This document shows positions 53,580 to 61,314 of a DNA stretch of 64,000 nt, piece by piece (positions within the stretch are counted from its first letter, which is position 1; each line of letters begins with the position of its first letter). Made by a program: the position numbers and the translations under genes. The DNA is from Aequorivita vladivostokensis (lineage in GTDB: Bacteria > Bacteroidota > Bacteroidia > Flavobacteriales > Flavobacteriaceae), in NCBI RefSeq assembly GCF_000952855.1, contig NZ_JSVU01000006.1:62001-126000 (forward strand). Direction: 5' to 3'. The notes under the pieces were generated by a model. The model searched no databases. It was not told the origin of the DNA and was given only the letters and a program-made list of their open reading frames with translations.

Positions 53580-53649
53580 CTTAAATCTTAAATTTTGAAT
53601 TTTGAATTTTAAATCTTGAATCTTGAACCTTGAATCTTGAATCTCGAAC
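53580..53649. repeat. Ten-unit heptamer array, consensus YTTRAAT
   Basis: Seventy bases are made of ten unbroken 7-mers: CTTAAAT twice, TTTGAAT twice, TTTAAAT, CTTGAAT, CTTGAAC, CTTGAAT twice, CTCGAAC. Positions 3 (T in nine of ten), 5-6 (AA in all) are almost fixed. The array ends one base before the stop-codon end (53651) of the SF2 helicase gene. The same word on the other strand forms the array at 1933-1967. Confidence 0.85.
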
Positions 53650-53650
53650 C

Positions 53651-55204
53651 CTAATCCTCCGGCGGATGCCCGTGAATCTCTTCAAAAACGGTATCAAAAT
53701 TATCCCGCAGATAACTGCGTAATTTTAGGCGATAATCGTCTTTCAACCAGCTGATGAAATTGTGGGTGCTCTTACTGATGCACTGCGAGTACTTCTCAAT
53801 TCGGTGATCTATATCGTCGCCCAGCATTTTTGCCAATCCAAGCGCATCGTAAACATCTTCGCTGTTTTCTATACAAATATAGGCGTGCTGTGCAATAGAC
53901 CGTTCCAAAACCACTTTGCTCGATTCACCTTTAAAGGTTGCCTCTTGGTAAGTTTCCTTTATGTCGAAATACACTTCCTTGCTATTGGCAAACTCAGCGC
54001 GTAGCTCATCGGGCATTTCATACCTGAAATGGCTTTCCAATTCCTCATCGCTCAACAGTCTGTCCATATAATAATCAGGGGAGCGGAATATTGCCTGCCA
54101 GTCCAAAGGCGCTTCCCACGGGCCAAAACGCTGATAATTGTTCCCAAGGTCAATCACGGAAAATTTCGATTTATTGTTCAAAATACGCGAACCTCGACCA
54201 ATCATTTGGAAATAAAGCGTCAAGGAACGGGTTGCTCTATTTAAAATAATGGTATCAATGGTAGGTTCGTCAAAACCTGTGGTCAAAATACTTACGGAAG
54301 TTAAAATAGCGTCCGGCGTATCGCGAAACCATTTCAAAATTTGTTTCCGCTGTTTTTTGGTAGCCGTATTATCCAAGTGCATAATGGGCAAACCTTCGGC
54401 CTTTAAATGATAATATACTTGAATGGAAGTATTGATACCGTTATTAAAAATCAGGGTTTTTTTCCCTTTAGAATGATTTAAATATGCTTGGTATAATTGG
54501 TCAAGCATTCCGACGGCGGAATAAAGATCATCCGAGGATTTTACGGTATAATCACCATTGGAGCCAATCTCCAGTGAAGTTAGCCCCATATTGTATTGAA
54601 AGACTTCCACTTCAGCCAAAAACTCATTTTCGATCAAGGATTGAATACTTTCGCCCACAATGAGTTCGTCATAATTATCCTTCATAGGAAGGCTACGATT
54701 GGAACTTAAAGGAGTAGCTGTAACACCAAGTATAAAGGACTTTTCAAAAAATTTGAAAAGTTTTGTAAATGAGTTATAGTGCGCTTCGTCAATGATAACA
54801 AGGCCTATATCCGAAATGTCCAATTTATTATCGTTCAAACGGTTATTAAGCGTTTCCACCATCGCGACAAAACAACTGTACTTTTCTTGATCATCGAGAT
54901 TTGCAGTGCTGTTCACCACTTTGTTTACCACCCCAAAACTGGTAAGCATTTCTGAAGTTTGCTTGCAAAGCTCCACACGATGGGTCATCACAAGCACTTT
55001 TTTGTTGTGGATCTTTAAATATTGACGGACTATTTCAGAAAATATTACCGTTTTTCCACCGCCAGTAGGAAGCTGATACAGCAGATGATAATCATCCGGC
55101 GCAGTCTCAAATTTCTCGAAAATCTTATCAATCGCTCCTTTTTGGTAGCTATAAAGCTCTTTATCTGTTTTCTTTTCTTGAATTGCGTCTTGTATCTCTG
55201 TCAT
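53651..55204 (-). CDS. Stand-alone superfamily II DEAD/DEAH helicase
   Basis: The 517-residue protein is a DNA- or RNA-dependent ATPase related to the helicase parts of restriction and repair enzymes. It has YSYQKGAIDKIFEKF near residue 19, motif I QLPTGGGKTVIFSEIV near 42, MTHRVELCKQTSEML near 75, motif II VIIDEAHYNSFTKLF near 127, VTATPLSSNRSLP near 149, LTTGFDEPTIDTIILNRAT near 309 and QMIGRGSRIL near 335 (motif VI). A helical C-terminal part of about 150 residues has no domain that I recognise. ATG 55204 is preferred over 55231. No nuclease, methylase or other defence gene is adjacent, so the role is open. Confidence 0.87.
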   Translation of the reverse strand: MTEIQDAIQEKKTDKELYSYQKGAIDKIFEKFETAPDDYHLLYQLPTGGGKTVIFSEIVRQYLKIHNKKVLVMTHRVELCKQTSEMLTSFGVVNKVVNSTANLDDQEKYSCFVAMVETLNNRLNDNKLDISDIGLVIIDEAHYNSFTKLFKFFEKSFILGVTATPLSSNRSLPMKDNYDELIVGESIQSLIENEFLAEVEVFQYNMGLTSLEIGSNGDYTVKSSDDLYSAVGMLDQLYQAYLNHSKGKKTLIFNNGINTSIQVYYHLKAEGLPIMHLDNTATKKQRKQILKWFRDTPDAILTSVSILTTGFDEPTIDTIILNRATRSLTLYFQMIGRGSRILNNKSKFSVIDLGNNYQRFGPWEAPLDWQAIFRSPDYYMDRLLSDEELESHFRYEMPDELRAEFANSKEVYFDIKETYQEATFKGESSKVVLERSIAQHAYICIENSEDVYDALGLAKMLGDDIDHRIEKYSQCISKSTHNFISWLKDDYRLKLRSYLRDNFDTVFEEIHGHPPED

Positions 55205-55221
55205 AAAAACCCCATTTTTTA

Positions 55222-55255
55222 AGTTTTGCAAAACTACACCCTTTTGTAGGTTTTG
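55222..55255. promoter_or_regulatory. Nested inverted repeats upstream of the SF2 helicase
   Basis: AGTTTTGCAAAACT (55222-55235) is a perfect 14-bp palindrome. It overlaps a second inverted repeat, CAAAACTACA (55229-55238) against TGTAGGTTTTG (55245-55255), which matches with a one-base gap. They lie 18-51 bp before the helicase ATG, a place suited to an operator or a leader hairpin. Confidence 0.4.
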
Positions 55256-55299
55256 GACGAAGTTTTAAGAAATTTATTATGCAGGAATTTTCCGATGGT

Positions 55300-55521
55300 T
55301 TATTTCTGCTTTGTCTTGAGATAAAGTTGTTCTATTTTATCTCGGGCCCAAGGGGTTTTTCGAAGAAATGTTAAGCTCGATTTGATGGAAGGGTTGCTGT
55401 TAAAGCAATTGATCCTTATTTTTTCACCTAAAACCTCCCAGCCATAGTAATCAACCAGAAATTCAAGAATATCCGCAAGTTTAATACCGTGCAAAGGATT
55501 ATTGGGTTGTTGGTTATCCAT
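55300..55521 (-). CDS. VF530-family small DNA-binding protein (DUF2132)
   Basis: The 73-residue protein has the family marks [20 protein letters not shown] near the start, [20 protein letters not shown] in the middle and [12 protein letters not shown] at the end. The family is a small helical domain related by structure to DNA-binding folds; the cellular role is unknown. It lies between the SDR gene (upstream, 53 bp) and the SF2 helicase gene on the same strand. Confidence 0.93.
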   Translation of the reverse strand: MDNQQPNNPLHGIKLADILEFLVDYYGWEVLGEKIRINCFNSNPSIKSSLTFLRKTPWARDKIEQLYLKTKQK

Positions 55522-55574
55522 AATAATTTGTAATAATTGTTTCGCTTAGTCTTTCATTTTTATTCTGAAAAGAA

Positions 55575-57194
55575 CTACCAATCTATTGGCCTATAATCCT
55601 TTAAAAACTTTCCGCTCCAGTGTTTACCGGTATTTATACCATCAATTAACGGATCCATTACGCGGGCCGCCCCATCAACAATATCCAGCGGCGGTTGAAA
55701 GTCGTGCAGCTCCATTTTACGCTTTGCCAGCTCTACCGGATCTTCGTCGGTTACCCAACCCGTATCAACTGCATTAATATATATTCCTTCCTTTGCAAGG
55801 CTTCCCGCTGCCGTATGCGTCAACATATTGAGGGCGGCCTTGGCCATATTGGTATGTGGGTGGCGATCTTCCTTGAAAAAACGATGGAACTTCCCTTCCA
55901 TCGCCGAAACATTTATAATGTGCTTTTTACCTGTATTTTGCTTCTTCATAATTTCGCCCAAACGGTTACAAAGCACAAAAGGCGCAATTGAGTTTACTAA
56001 CTGAACCTCAATCATTTCCGTAGTTTCAATTTCACCAAGCCTTAAACGCCAGCTATTGGTTTTTCGAAGATCGACTTGTTGCAAGTCCGCATCCAATTTT
56101 CCTTCGGGAAATACTTCCTTTGCGCTCAAGGAATTGTCAAAACTATAAGGAATCTGCGAGAGTTTTGCCGAAGCTCGAATGCCGATTCCCGGTTCTGCAC
56201 CATGCCAAGTTACGGGTAAATTTTTATTTGAATTTTTCACCATCTCTGTACTGATGGTTTTTAATTCGTGCAAACAATTGATGTGATCTTTGAGCAAATC
56301 CTTCACAAATTGCGGATGTTCCTCCAAAGGCATCTCTTCCCGGGCCATTAAATGTTGGTAGAAAGCTGCGGGCCTTCGCACGGTTTGGGCGGCGTTATTA
56401 ATAAGTATGTCAAGATTTTCATATTTCTGCTCAATATAATTGCAGAAAATTTCAACACTCGGAATATGCCGAAGATCCAGACCGTGAATCTTTAAACGGT
56501 CTGCCCATTGATGAAAATCTTCTTCCTGTGCAAAGCGATAGGCCGAATCTGCCGGAAACCGCGTGGTAGCGACCACGGTAGCGCCCGCCCGAAGCAGCAT
56601 CAAAGAAATATGATAACCGATTTTTAAGCGGGAACCTGTTAGCACTGCAACTTGTCCAGTTAAATCCGCGCTTTGAAAACGCTTTGCATAATTGAAATCG
56701 CCACACTCGGTACACATAGTATCATAAAAGTGATGAAGCTTGGTATAAAGTGTCTTGCAGACATAGCAATTGCGCGGGGTTTCAAGTTCAAGTTCTTTTT
56801 TTGAAGAAAGTTCCGAGGTTTGAAGCAATTTTGGAGCTACAAAAACTATGTTTTCGCGCGCGCTTCTAATACCGGTTTCTTTTCTTGCGGTTCGATCCTT
56901 ATTTGCCTGTTTTCGTTTTTCGGCTTTTTTTGCATCTTTTTTTCTTCGGGAAAACTCATCGCGGTTCGGTCTCGAAAGCTGTCCCGAAGCCTTTATTAAG
57001 GCCGTGCGCTGTTCCTTGGGAATTTCAAATATTTGATCGGTATTGCTGTTCAAATATTCCAGAATGGCAATACACCTTGCTATTTCGGTTTCATCTATCG
57101 TTCCGTTTTTAGCCAATCCAGAAATGTCCGGCACTGCCTCCATCCCATCTTTCCCAACGGCAAGCTTAATCTCTGACACTTTTTCTTGTGACAT
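55575..57194 (-). CDS. Zinc-ribbon plus short-chain dehydrogenase/reductase fusion
   Basis: The 539-residue protein has an N-terminal region (1-75) of unknown fold, a highly basic segment ([20 protein letters not shown] near 82-101), a probable zinc ribbon with CYVC (143-146) and CTEC (161-164), and then a Rossmann SDR domain starting at [16 protein letters not shown] near 182. The SDR marks are [13 protein letters not shown] near 267 and INVSAMEG near 442 (catalytic Ser). At the YxxxK position it reads TNMAK, so the usual Tyr is Thr and the Lys is kept. Similar multi-domain SDR proteins occur in bacteria and eukaryotes as I recall. Its substrate is unknown. It lies 74 bp downstream of the EF-G-like gene. 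Confidence 0.85.
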   Translation of the reverse strand: MSQEKVSEIKLAVGKDGMEAVPDISGLAKNGTIDETEIARCIAILEYLNSNTDQIFEIPKEQRTALIKASGQLSRPNRDEFSRRKKDAKKAEKRKQANKDRTARKETGIRSARENIVFVAPKLLQTSELSSKKELELETPRNCYVCKTLYTKLHHFYDTMCTECGDFNYAKRFQSADLTGQVAVLTGSRLKIGYHISLMLLRAGATVVATTRFPADSAYRFAQEEDFHQWADRLKIHGLDLRHIPSVEIFCNYIEQKYENLDILINNAAQTVRRPAAFYQHLMAREEMPLEEHPQFVKDLLKDHINCLHELKTISTEMVKNSNKNLPVTWHGAEPGIGIRASAKLSQIPYSFDNSLSAKEVFPEGKLDADLQQVDLRKTNSWRLRLGEIETTEMIEVQLVNSIAPFVLCNRLGEIMKKQNTGKKHIINVSAMEGKFHRFFKEDRHPHTNMAKAALNMLTHTAAGSLAKEGIYINAVDTGWVTDEDPVELAKRKMELHDFQPPLDIVDGAARVMDPLIDGINTGKHWSGKFLKDYRPIDW

Positions 57195-57268
57195 ATTAAA
57201 TTTTCGGCAAATATACTCACAGTTTGAACGTGGAAAACATTTTGCCCCAAATAGTATAAGCCAGTTTT

Positions 57269-58156
57269 CTATTTACTTACCAACTCCTTTTGAATATTGG
57301 CAGGAACAGCTTGATACATTGAAAATGAAGATTTAAAAGTAGCCCGTCCCTGGGTGAGCGAACGCAAATCTGTAGAGAAGTTATAGAGTTCTGCTTCTGG
57401 TGTCAAACATTTTAAAACTTGATAATTGTTATTGCTCTCTATTCCTTGTATCATGGAGCGTCGCGCCTGTAAGTCGGTCATTACATTGCCCACCATTTCC
57501 TCCGGAACTTTTACGGTTAGTTCCAATACCGGTTCCAAAAGTTTGGGATTGGCATTTAAGAATGCTTCCTTAAAAGCGTGTGCGCCAGCAATTTTAAAGG
57601 AAATATCATTGCTATCCACAGAGTGCATCTTACCGTCATAGACCATGACCCGAACATCCCGTATGTAGGAACCGGTGAGCGGACCTTCTTCCATAACTTC
57701 CAAAACACCTTTCATTATGGAAGGCAGATAGCGCTGGTCTATCACGCCGCCGACGATGCAATTGTAAAAAATTAATTTCCCACCCCAGGAAAGATCCATT
57801 TCTTCCTTGCCTCTAATATTAAAACCTTGGGGCTCCTCCATATTTTCATACCAAGGTTCAATCTTTAGATGAACCTCGGCAAACTGCCCAGAACCGCCGG
57901 ATTGTTTTTTATGTCGGTAATTAGAAGTGGAAGATCGCTGAATGGTTTCCCTGAAAGCTATTTTCGGCTTGTCGAAACGTGCTTCTACCCCATAAATATT
58001 CTTCAGCGTCCAGTCTATGGTAGCTAAATGGAGTTCTCCTTGACACGACAAAATAAGTTGTTTCGCTTCCGAAGAAAAGGAAATTTGTACGGTAGGATCT
58101 TGGCTATGTATTTTCCTTAACGATTCGCTCAGTTTTTCCTCGTCTTTTGTATTCAC
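57269..58156 (-). CDS. EF-G-like protein, C-terminal part (domains III-V)
   Basis: This open frame carries the translocation-factor C-terminal domains: [20 protein letters not shown] (domain III), [20 protein letters not shown] and [19 protein letters not shown] (domain IV), [20 protein letters not shown], and [21 protein letters not shown] (domain V). As a separate gene it would have to start at GTG 58156, inside domain III: the conserved residues KFPVTVKPIKFPPSKIKKAVF lie upstream, in the same frame, directly after the TAA that ends the other half. It is best seen as the second half of the interrupted gene. Confidence 0.75.
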   Translation of the reverse strand: MNTKDEEKLSESLRKIHSQDPTVQISFSSEAKQLILSCQGELHLATIDWTLKNIYGVEARFDKPKIAFRETIQRSSTSNYRHKKQSGGSGQFAEVHLKIEPWYENMEEPQGFNIRGKEEMDLSWGGKLIFYNCIVGGVIDQRYLPSIMKGVLEVMEEGPLTGSYIRDVRVMVYDGKMHSVDSNDISFKIAGAHAFKEAFLNANPKLLEPVLELTVKVPEEMVGNVMTDLQARRSMIQGIESNNNYQVLKCLTPEAELYNFSTDLRSLTQGRATFKSSFSMYQAVPANIQKELVSK

Positions 58157-58231
58157 TGCAAAAACCGCTTTTTTGATTTTTGAAGGTGGAAATTTGATCG
58201 GTTTTACGGTAACGGGAAATTTCGCAGCGGT

Positions 58232-59371
58232 TTAGGTGTCATTCGTTTCAGTATATTTTAATTTCAACGTTGCGCCGATGTCTCCCACTGTTAGTTTATT
58301 TACGGGTTGCCTGTCCTTTCCATCCATAATGAAAAGCTGGTTGATTACTTCGGTTTCATCGTTTCTGGAATTTATGAGTTTGTCATTCAATTTGACTTCT
58401 CCACTTATAACCTTAAAAAATGTAATCTGGCCTAAATTGGGCTGATAAACCGTTTTGAAAATAAAGAGCACCGTGGGGTTTTCTTTGGACGCAATTATTT
58501 CCTCGCCATCAATACTTTGTTCGGGCGTTAAATCGGCCGCAGAAGGTGCTACGTTGTCTATAAAGCCCATTAATCTTCCGGTACCCATATCATTTAAGGC
58601 GGATACACAGAATACGGGAAAGAGTTCGTGGTTCAGCATTCCGGCCTTTATTCCTTGTCGCATTTCGTCTTCGTTCAAGGTGCCTTTCTCAAAAAAAAGC
58701 TCCATCAATGGTTCGTCATTTTCGGCAGCTTTTTCTATCAATTCGTTATTTAGTTCCTTGGCCCATTCCATTTGATCTTTCGGAATTTCGAGCTTCTCTG
58801 GTTTGCCACCCTGAGGCTTAAACTTGTACATTTTCATTTTTAGGACGTCTATAATGCACTGCGCACCATTTAATAGCAAAGGATACTGTATTTGCACAGC
58901 ATTCTTGCCTACCAACTTTTTTATGCTTTTGAGACTTTCCTCAAATTTGGCATTTATATGGTCTATTTGATTTATTACAAAAAGGGTGGGCTTGTGGAAT
59001 TTGTCAATATAGTTCCAAATAATTTCGGTGCCTACTTCCACGCCATGCTGTGCATTTAGAACCATAACAATGGTATCTGCCACGCGGATGGAGGAAATGA
59101 TTTCGCCAATGAAATCGTCCAGGCCAAGCGTATCTATAATGTTAATTTTGAAATTGCGCCATTCGGTATGGAGCGGGGTGGCGAAGATTGAATTGCCGCG
59201 CTCGTGCTCAATTTCGTGATAATCCGAAACTGTGTTCTTGTTTTCAACCGTGCCCCGCCGATTTATGAGCCCAGCTTCAAAAAGCATGGTTTCGGCGAGA
59301 GTAGTCTTCCCGCTATTGTGGGCACCTACAAAGACTACGTTTTTGATGTGTTTGTCGTCATATATTTTCAT
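58232..59371 (-). CDS. EF-G-like protein, N-terminal part (G domain and domain II)
   Basis: The 379-residue open frame has the P-loop FVGAHNSGKTTLAETML (residues 14-30), HEIEHERGNSIFATP in the switch region, G3 as DTLGLDD (80-86) instead of DTPGHxD, and G4 as NQID (134-137) instead of NKxD. Domain II follows (FIFKTVYQPNLGQITFFKVI, then GEVKLNDKLIN). The changes in G3 and G4 are seen in the second, EF-G-like group whose role is not fixed. It ends at TAA directly after KLKYTETNDT, where domain II normally passes into domain III. Confidence 0.8.
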   Translation of the reverse strand: MKIYDDKHIKNVVFVGAHNSGKTTLAETMLFEAGLINRRGTVENKNTVSDYHEIEHERGNSIFATPLHTEWRNFKINIIDTLGLDDFIGEIISSIRVADTIVMVLNAQHGVEVGTEIIWNYIDKFHKPTLFVINQIDHINAKFEESLKSIKKLVGKNAVQIQYPLLLNGAQCIIDVLKMKMYKFKPQGGKPEKLEIPKDQMEWAKELNNELIEKAAENDEPLMELFFEKGTLNEDEMRQGIKAGMLNHELFPVFCVSALNDMGTGRLMGFIDNVAPSAADLTPEQSIDGEEIIASKENPTVLFIFKTVYQPNLGQITFFKVISGEVKLNDKLINSRNDETEVINQLFIMDGKDRQPVNKLTVGDIGATLKLKYTETNDT

Positions 59372-59701
59372 CTGTTTAAAAATTTTGGTTAGTACTTCTT
59401 CAGATGCAATGCGCCAAACACTGTTGGTTTGGACTTGCCTATTTTTCGTTGTCCATATATTATTTTTAATTTTTTGGGTTCTTAAATTTAAGGAATTAAT
59501 TCAAGAAAATCTGAATGTATAATTATTTTCACTTTGAAAAATGACACACATTATAAATTTCCTATTCGACAAACCGTTCAGAAACATTATGAATATTTTT
59601 AGTTATTAAATCCTTTATTATTAAATATTTATTAAAGTGAATTTATAATTATGTTAGGGTAAGGTAAAGCCGTATCTTCACGTAAACTAAAAAAAAACAA
59701 C
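59372..59701. other. 330-bp spacer without a gene
   Basis: The AT-rich spacer between the EF-G-like start and the YtxH gene holds only very short frames (the longest plus-strand candidate starts at 59541 and has 22 codons). At 59664-59690 is the motif described separately. I see no tRNA, repeat array or clear hairpin. Confidence 0.6.
59664..59690 (+). promoter_or_regulatory. Upstream motif shared with the Lmo0937-family gene
   Basis: GTAAAGCCGTATCTTCACGT (continuing AAACTAA) lies 11 bp before the YtxH ATG. It matches the motif at 50803-50829 at most positions when a one-base shift is allowed. Both genes also share an A-rich leader ending in CAA before the start. Confidence 0.5.
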
Positions 59702-59935
59702 ATGAACAATAAAGGAAAAGGATTATTAGCACTGCTAGGAGTAGCAGCGGGCGCATTTGCATTTTGGAAATACAAAAACATGTCGCCACAGGAAAAACAA
59801 AGACTAAAGGATAAAGCCAGCGAGACTGGCAGAAAAATCAAGGAAAAGGTAGAGGATGTTGAAGAAACCATTTCAGGTAAATATGACCAACTTAAAAATT
59901 CTGCCAAAAAGGAAGCTAACGATTTAGCAAATTAA
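59702..59935 (+). CDS. YtxH-domain small stress-type protein
   Basis: The 77-residue protein has a short N-terminal hydrophobic helix (GLLALLGVAAGAFAFWKY) followed by a charged amphipathic region (SPQEKQRLKDKASETGRKIK, then KVEDVEETISGKYDQLKNSA), the layout of YtxH-domain (general-stress) proteins. It probably sits at the membrane with a coiled-coil tail in the cytoplasm. It is a single-gene unit with a strong terminator 23 bp downstream. Confidence 0.88.
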   Translation: MNNKGKGLLALLGVAAGAFAFWKYKNMSPQEKQRLKDKASETGRKIKEKVEDVEETISGKYDQLKNSAKKEANDLAN

Positions 59936-59958
59936 AATGCTAGAGAGTTTATAAATTG

Positions 59959-59986
59959 AAAAATCCCGCAAAAAGCGGGATTTTTT
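59959..59986. terminator. Terminator of the YtxH gene (bidirectional)
   Basis: AAAAATCCCGC (59959-59969) and GCGGGATTTTT (59975-59985) form a perfect 11-bp stem with an AAAAA loop, with a T after it. The A-tract on the left lets it serve the convergent cold-shock gene also. Confidence 0.92.
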
Positions 59987-60007
59987 AATTTAAGAATATA
60001 ACGAAGA

Positions 60008-60454
60008 TTATATTTTTTGAACTTTTACTGCGTTCATTCCGCGCTGGCCTTTTTCCAGTTCAAAGGACACGGCATCATTTTCTGTTATTTCGTCTATAAT
60101 GCCACTCACGTGGGTAAAATATTTCTCATTATTTTCATCATCAATTATAAACCCGAAACCTTTGGAGGAATCGTAAAATGAAACTTTTCCGTTTCGTACA
60201 GGGTCAAAAGCCTCGCGCTCGCCCTCTTCTTTTGGCGGAATTCCGAGAACTATATCTTCTGCCTCAATCTCAGGCTTTAAGGATGGATCTGGGGGAGTGT
60301 CGGTCAAATTTCCGTTATGGTCCACATACACGAAATCTATACCCGGAGTTTTTTCGGCTTTTCGAGCTTCCTTCTTCTTTTGCTTCTCTTCCCGTTTTTT
60401 CAGTTTTGCTTTTTCTTTTTCCTTTTTACTATATGTCTGTTGCGATTTTGCCAT
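60008..60454 (-). CDS. Cold-shock domain protein with long charged N-terminus
   Basis: The 148-residue protein is a probable RNA chaperone. Residues about 85-148 form the cold-shock domain with KVSFYDSSKGFGFIIDDENN (RNP1-type GFGFI), YFTHVSGI (RNP2-like) and DAVSFELEKGQRGMNAVKV. The first 40 residues are extremely basic and polar (SKKEKEKAKLKKREEKQKKK) and likely bind RNA; an acidic linker follows. This extended form is common in Bacteroidota. Its leader holds a terminator-like hairpin just before the start codon. Confidence 0.9.
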   Translation of the reverse strand: MAKSQQTYSKKEKEKAKLKKREEKQKKKEARKAEKTPGIDFVYVDHNGNLTDTPPDPSLKPEIEAEDIVLGIPPKEEGEREAFDPVRNGKVSFYDSSKGFGFIIDDENNEKYFTHVSGIIDEITENDAVSFELEKGQRGMNAVKVQKI

Positions 60455-60467
60455 GTATTTTTTGAAT

Positions 60468-60496
60468 AAAAAAAGCCATCCACGTGGGCAGATGAC
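60468..60496 (-). terminator. Terminator-like hairpin in the leader of the cold-shock gene
   Basis: On the minus strand GTCATC (60496-60491) pairs with GATGGC (60480-60475), with one G-U pair and a 10-base loop containing CCCACGTG, and is followed by seven Ts (60474-60468). It ends 14 bases before the cold-shock ATG. It may be an attenuator or the end of a transcript from msrA. Confidence 0.5.
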
Positions 60497-60659
60497 TCTT
60501 GAATTAGTTATATGAAATGTTCTTTTCTATTGTTTTACCTAGATGGGTTTTAAATAATAATCATCCTATTTTTCCAAAGATACGGTAATTGGAGTGATTA
60601 AAATCACAAAAAGGGTTAAAGTATTGTAACGTAAGTATTCGCTCGCGCTATTTTTAAAT

Positions 60660-61199
60660 CTATTTCAATTTATCCGCGTGCATTTCCCTAAGTTTGGCAA
60701 GTTTTGGCGAAATAACTGCAGTACAATAACCTTGGCCTTGGTTGTTGGCATAGTAATCCTGATGGTGTGCTTCCGCTGGATGGAATTTTTCCAAAGGGCT
60801 CAATTCCGTTACAATCGGATCGTCAAAATAGGGTGCCATTTCTTTTAAAACTGTTTCGGCAATTTTTTTCTGTTCTTCATTATGGTAAAAGATTACCGAT
60901 CGATATTGGGTTCCCCTATCCGCCCCTTGTTTGTTCAGCGTAGTTGGGTTGTGGGTGGTCATAAATATAACGAGCAGGTCTTCATAAGAAACCACTGTGG
61001 GGTCGAAGGAAACTTGGATTACCTCGGCGTGGCCGGTAAGGCCGCTGCAAACTTCACGGTAGGTCGGCGTTCCCGGCACCTTTCCGCCGGAATAGCCTGA
61101 AATCACTTTCTCAACCCCTTTTATCTCATCGAAAACCGCTTCGGAGCACCAAAAGCACCCGCCTCCCACGGTCATCTGTTCTAAATTTTCTTCTTTCAT
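60660..61199 (-). CDS. msrA: Peptide-methionine (S)-S-oxide reductase
   Basis: MsrA reduces methionine S-sulfoxide in proteins. The 179-residue protein has the catalytic GGGCFWCSEAVF (Cys15), GYSGGKVPGTPTYREVCSGLTGHAE (in parts, near 40-65), and the substrate block THNPTTLNKQGADRGTQYRS near 86-105. ATG 61199 (MKEENLEQMTVGGGCFWC) is preferred over 61226. It is a single-gene unit on the minus strand upstream of the cold-shock gene, with a 205-bp spacer. No msrB is adjacent. Confidence 0.96.
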   Translation of the reverse strand: MKEENLEQMTVGGGCFWCSEAVFDEIKGVEKVISGYSGGKVPGTPTYREVCSGLTGHAEVIQVSFDPTVVSYEDLLVIFMTTHNPTTLNKQGADRGTQYRSVIFYHNEEQKKIAETVLKEMAPYFDDPIVTELSPLEKFHPAEAHHQDYYANNQGQGYCTAVISPKLAKLREMHADKLK

Positions 61200-61314
61200 A
61201 TCATAATTTTTTAATAGGCTTTCCAAAGATAATTACTGCGTTGCGGTAACTATCTAAAGTATTGTTAAACCTGAGTTTTTGTGCTTTTCATTAATTTTAT
61301 GCCGAAATATTAGT

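Larger units (their letters stand above)
57269..59371 (-). pseudogene. EF-G-like GTPase gene interrupted by one in-frame TAA
   Basis: The frames 59371-58232 and 58156-57269 are the same reading frame, separated only by TAA at 58234-58232. Between the stop and the next usable start the frame stays open for 25 codons and encodes family-like sequence (TAAKFPVTVKPIKFPP, then [10 protein letters not shown]). Read through, the product has about 700 residues, the usual length of an EF-G-like (FusA2-type) protein, with all five domains in order. No frameshift is needed and no other stop occurs. The likely cause is a single base change (for example TTA to TAA) or a sequencing error; true readthrough is possible but has no support yet. 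It lies upstream of the SDR gene. Confidence 0.8.

Noticed and set aside
53511-53649. CRISPR array
   Set aside because: Units are 7 bp without spacers; there are no repeats of CRISPR length and no cas genes.
53651-55521. Phage-defence island built on the SF2 helicase
   Set aside because: The neighbours (VF530 protein, SDR, RNA helicase) are ordinary and no nuclease, methylase or sensor gene is adjacent.
58232-58234. TAA as a reassigned sense codon
   Set aside because: TAA ends many intact genes in the window (for example aroC and the small Lmo0937-family gene), so the code is standard here.
59541-59609. Small ORF of 22 codons
   Set aside because: Short, without recognisable features, and lying in AT-rich spacer; it is expected by chance.
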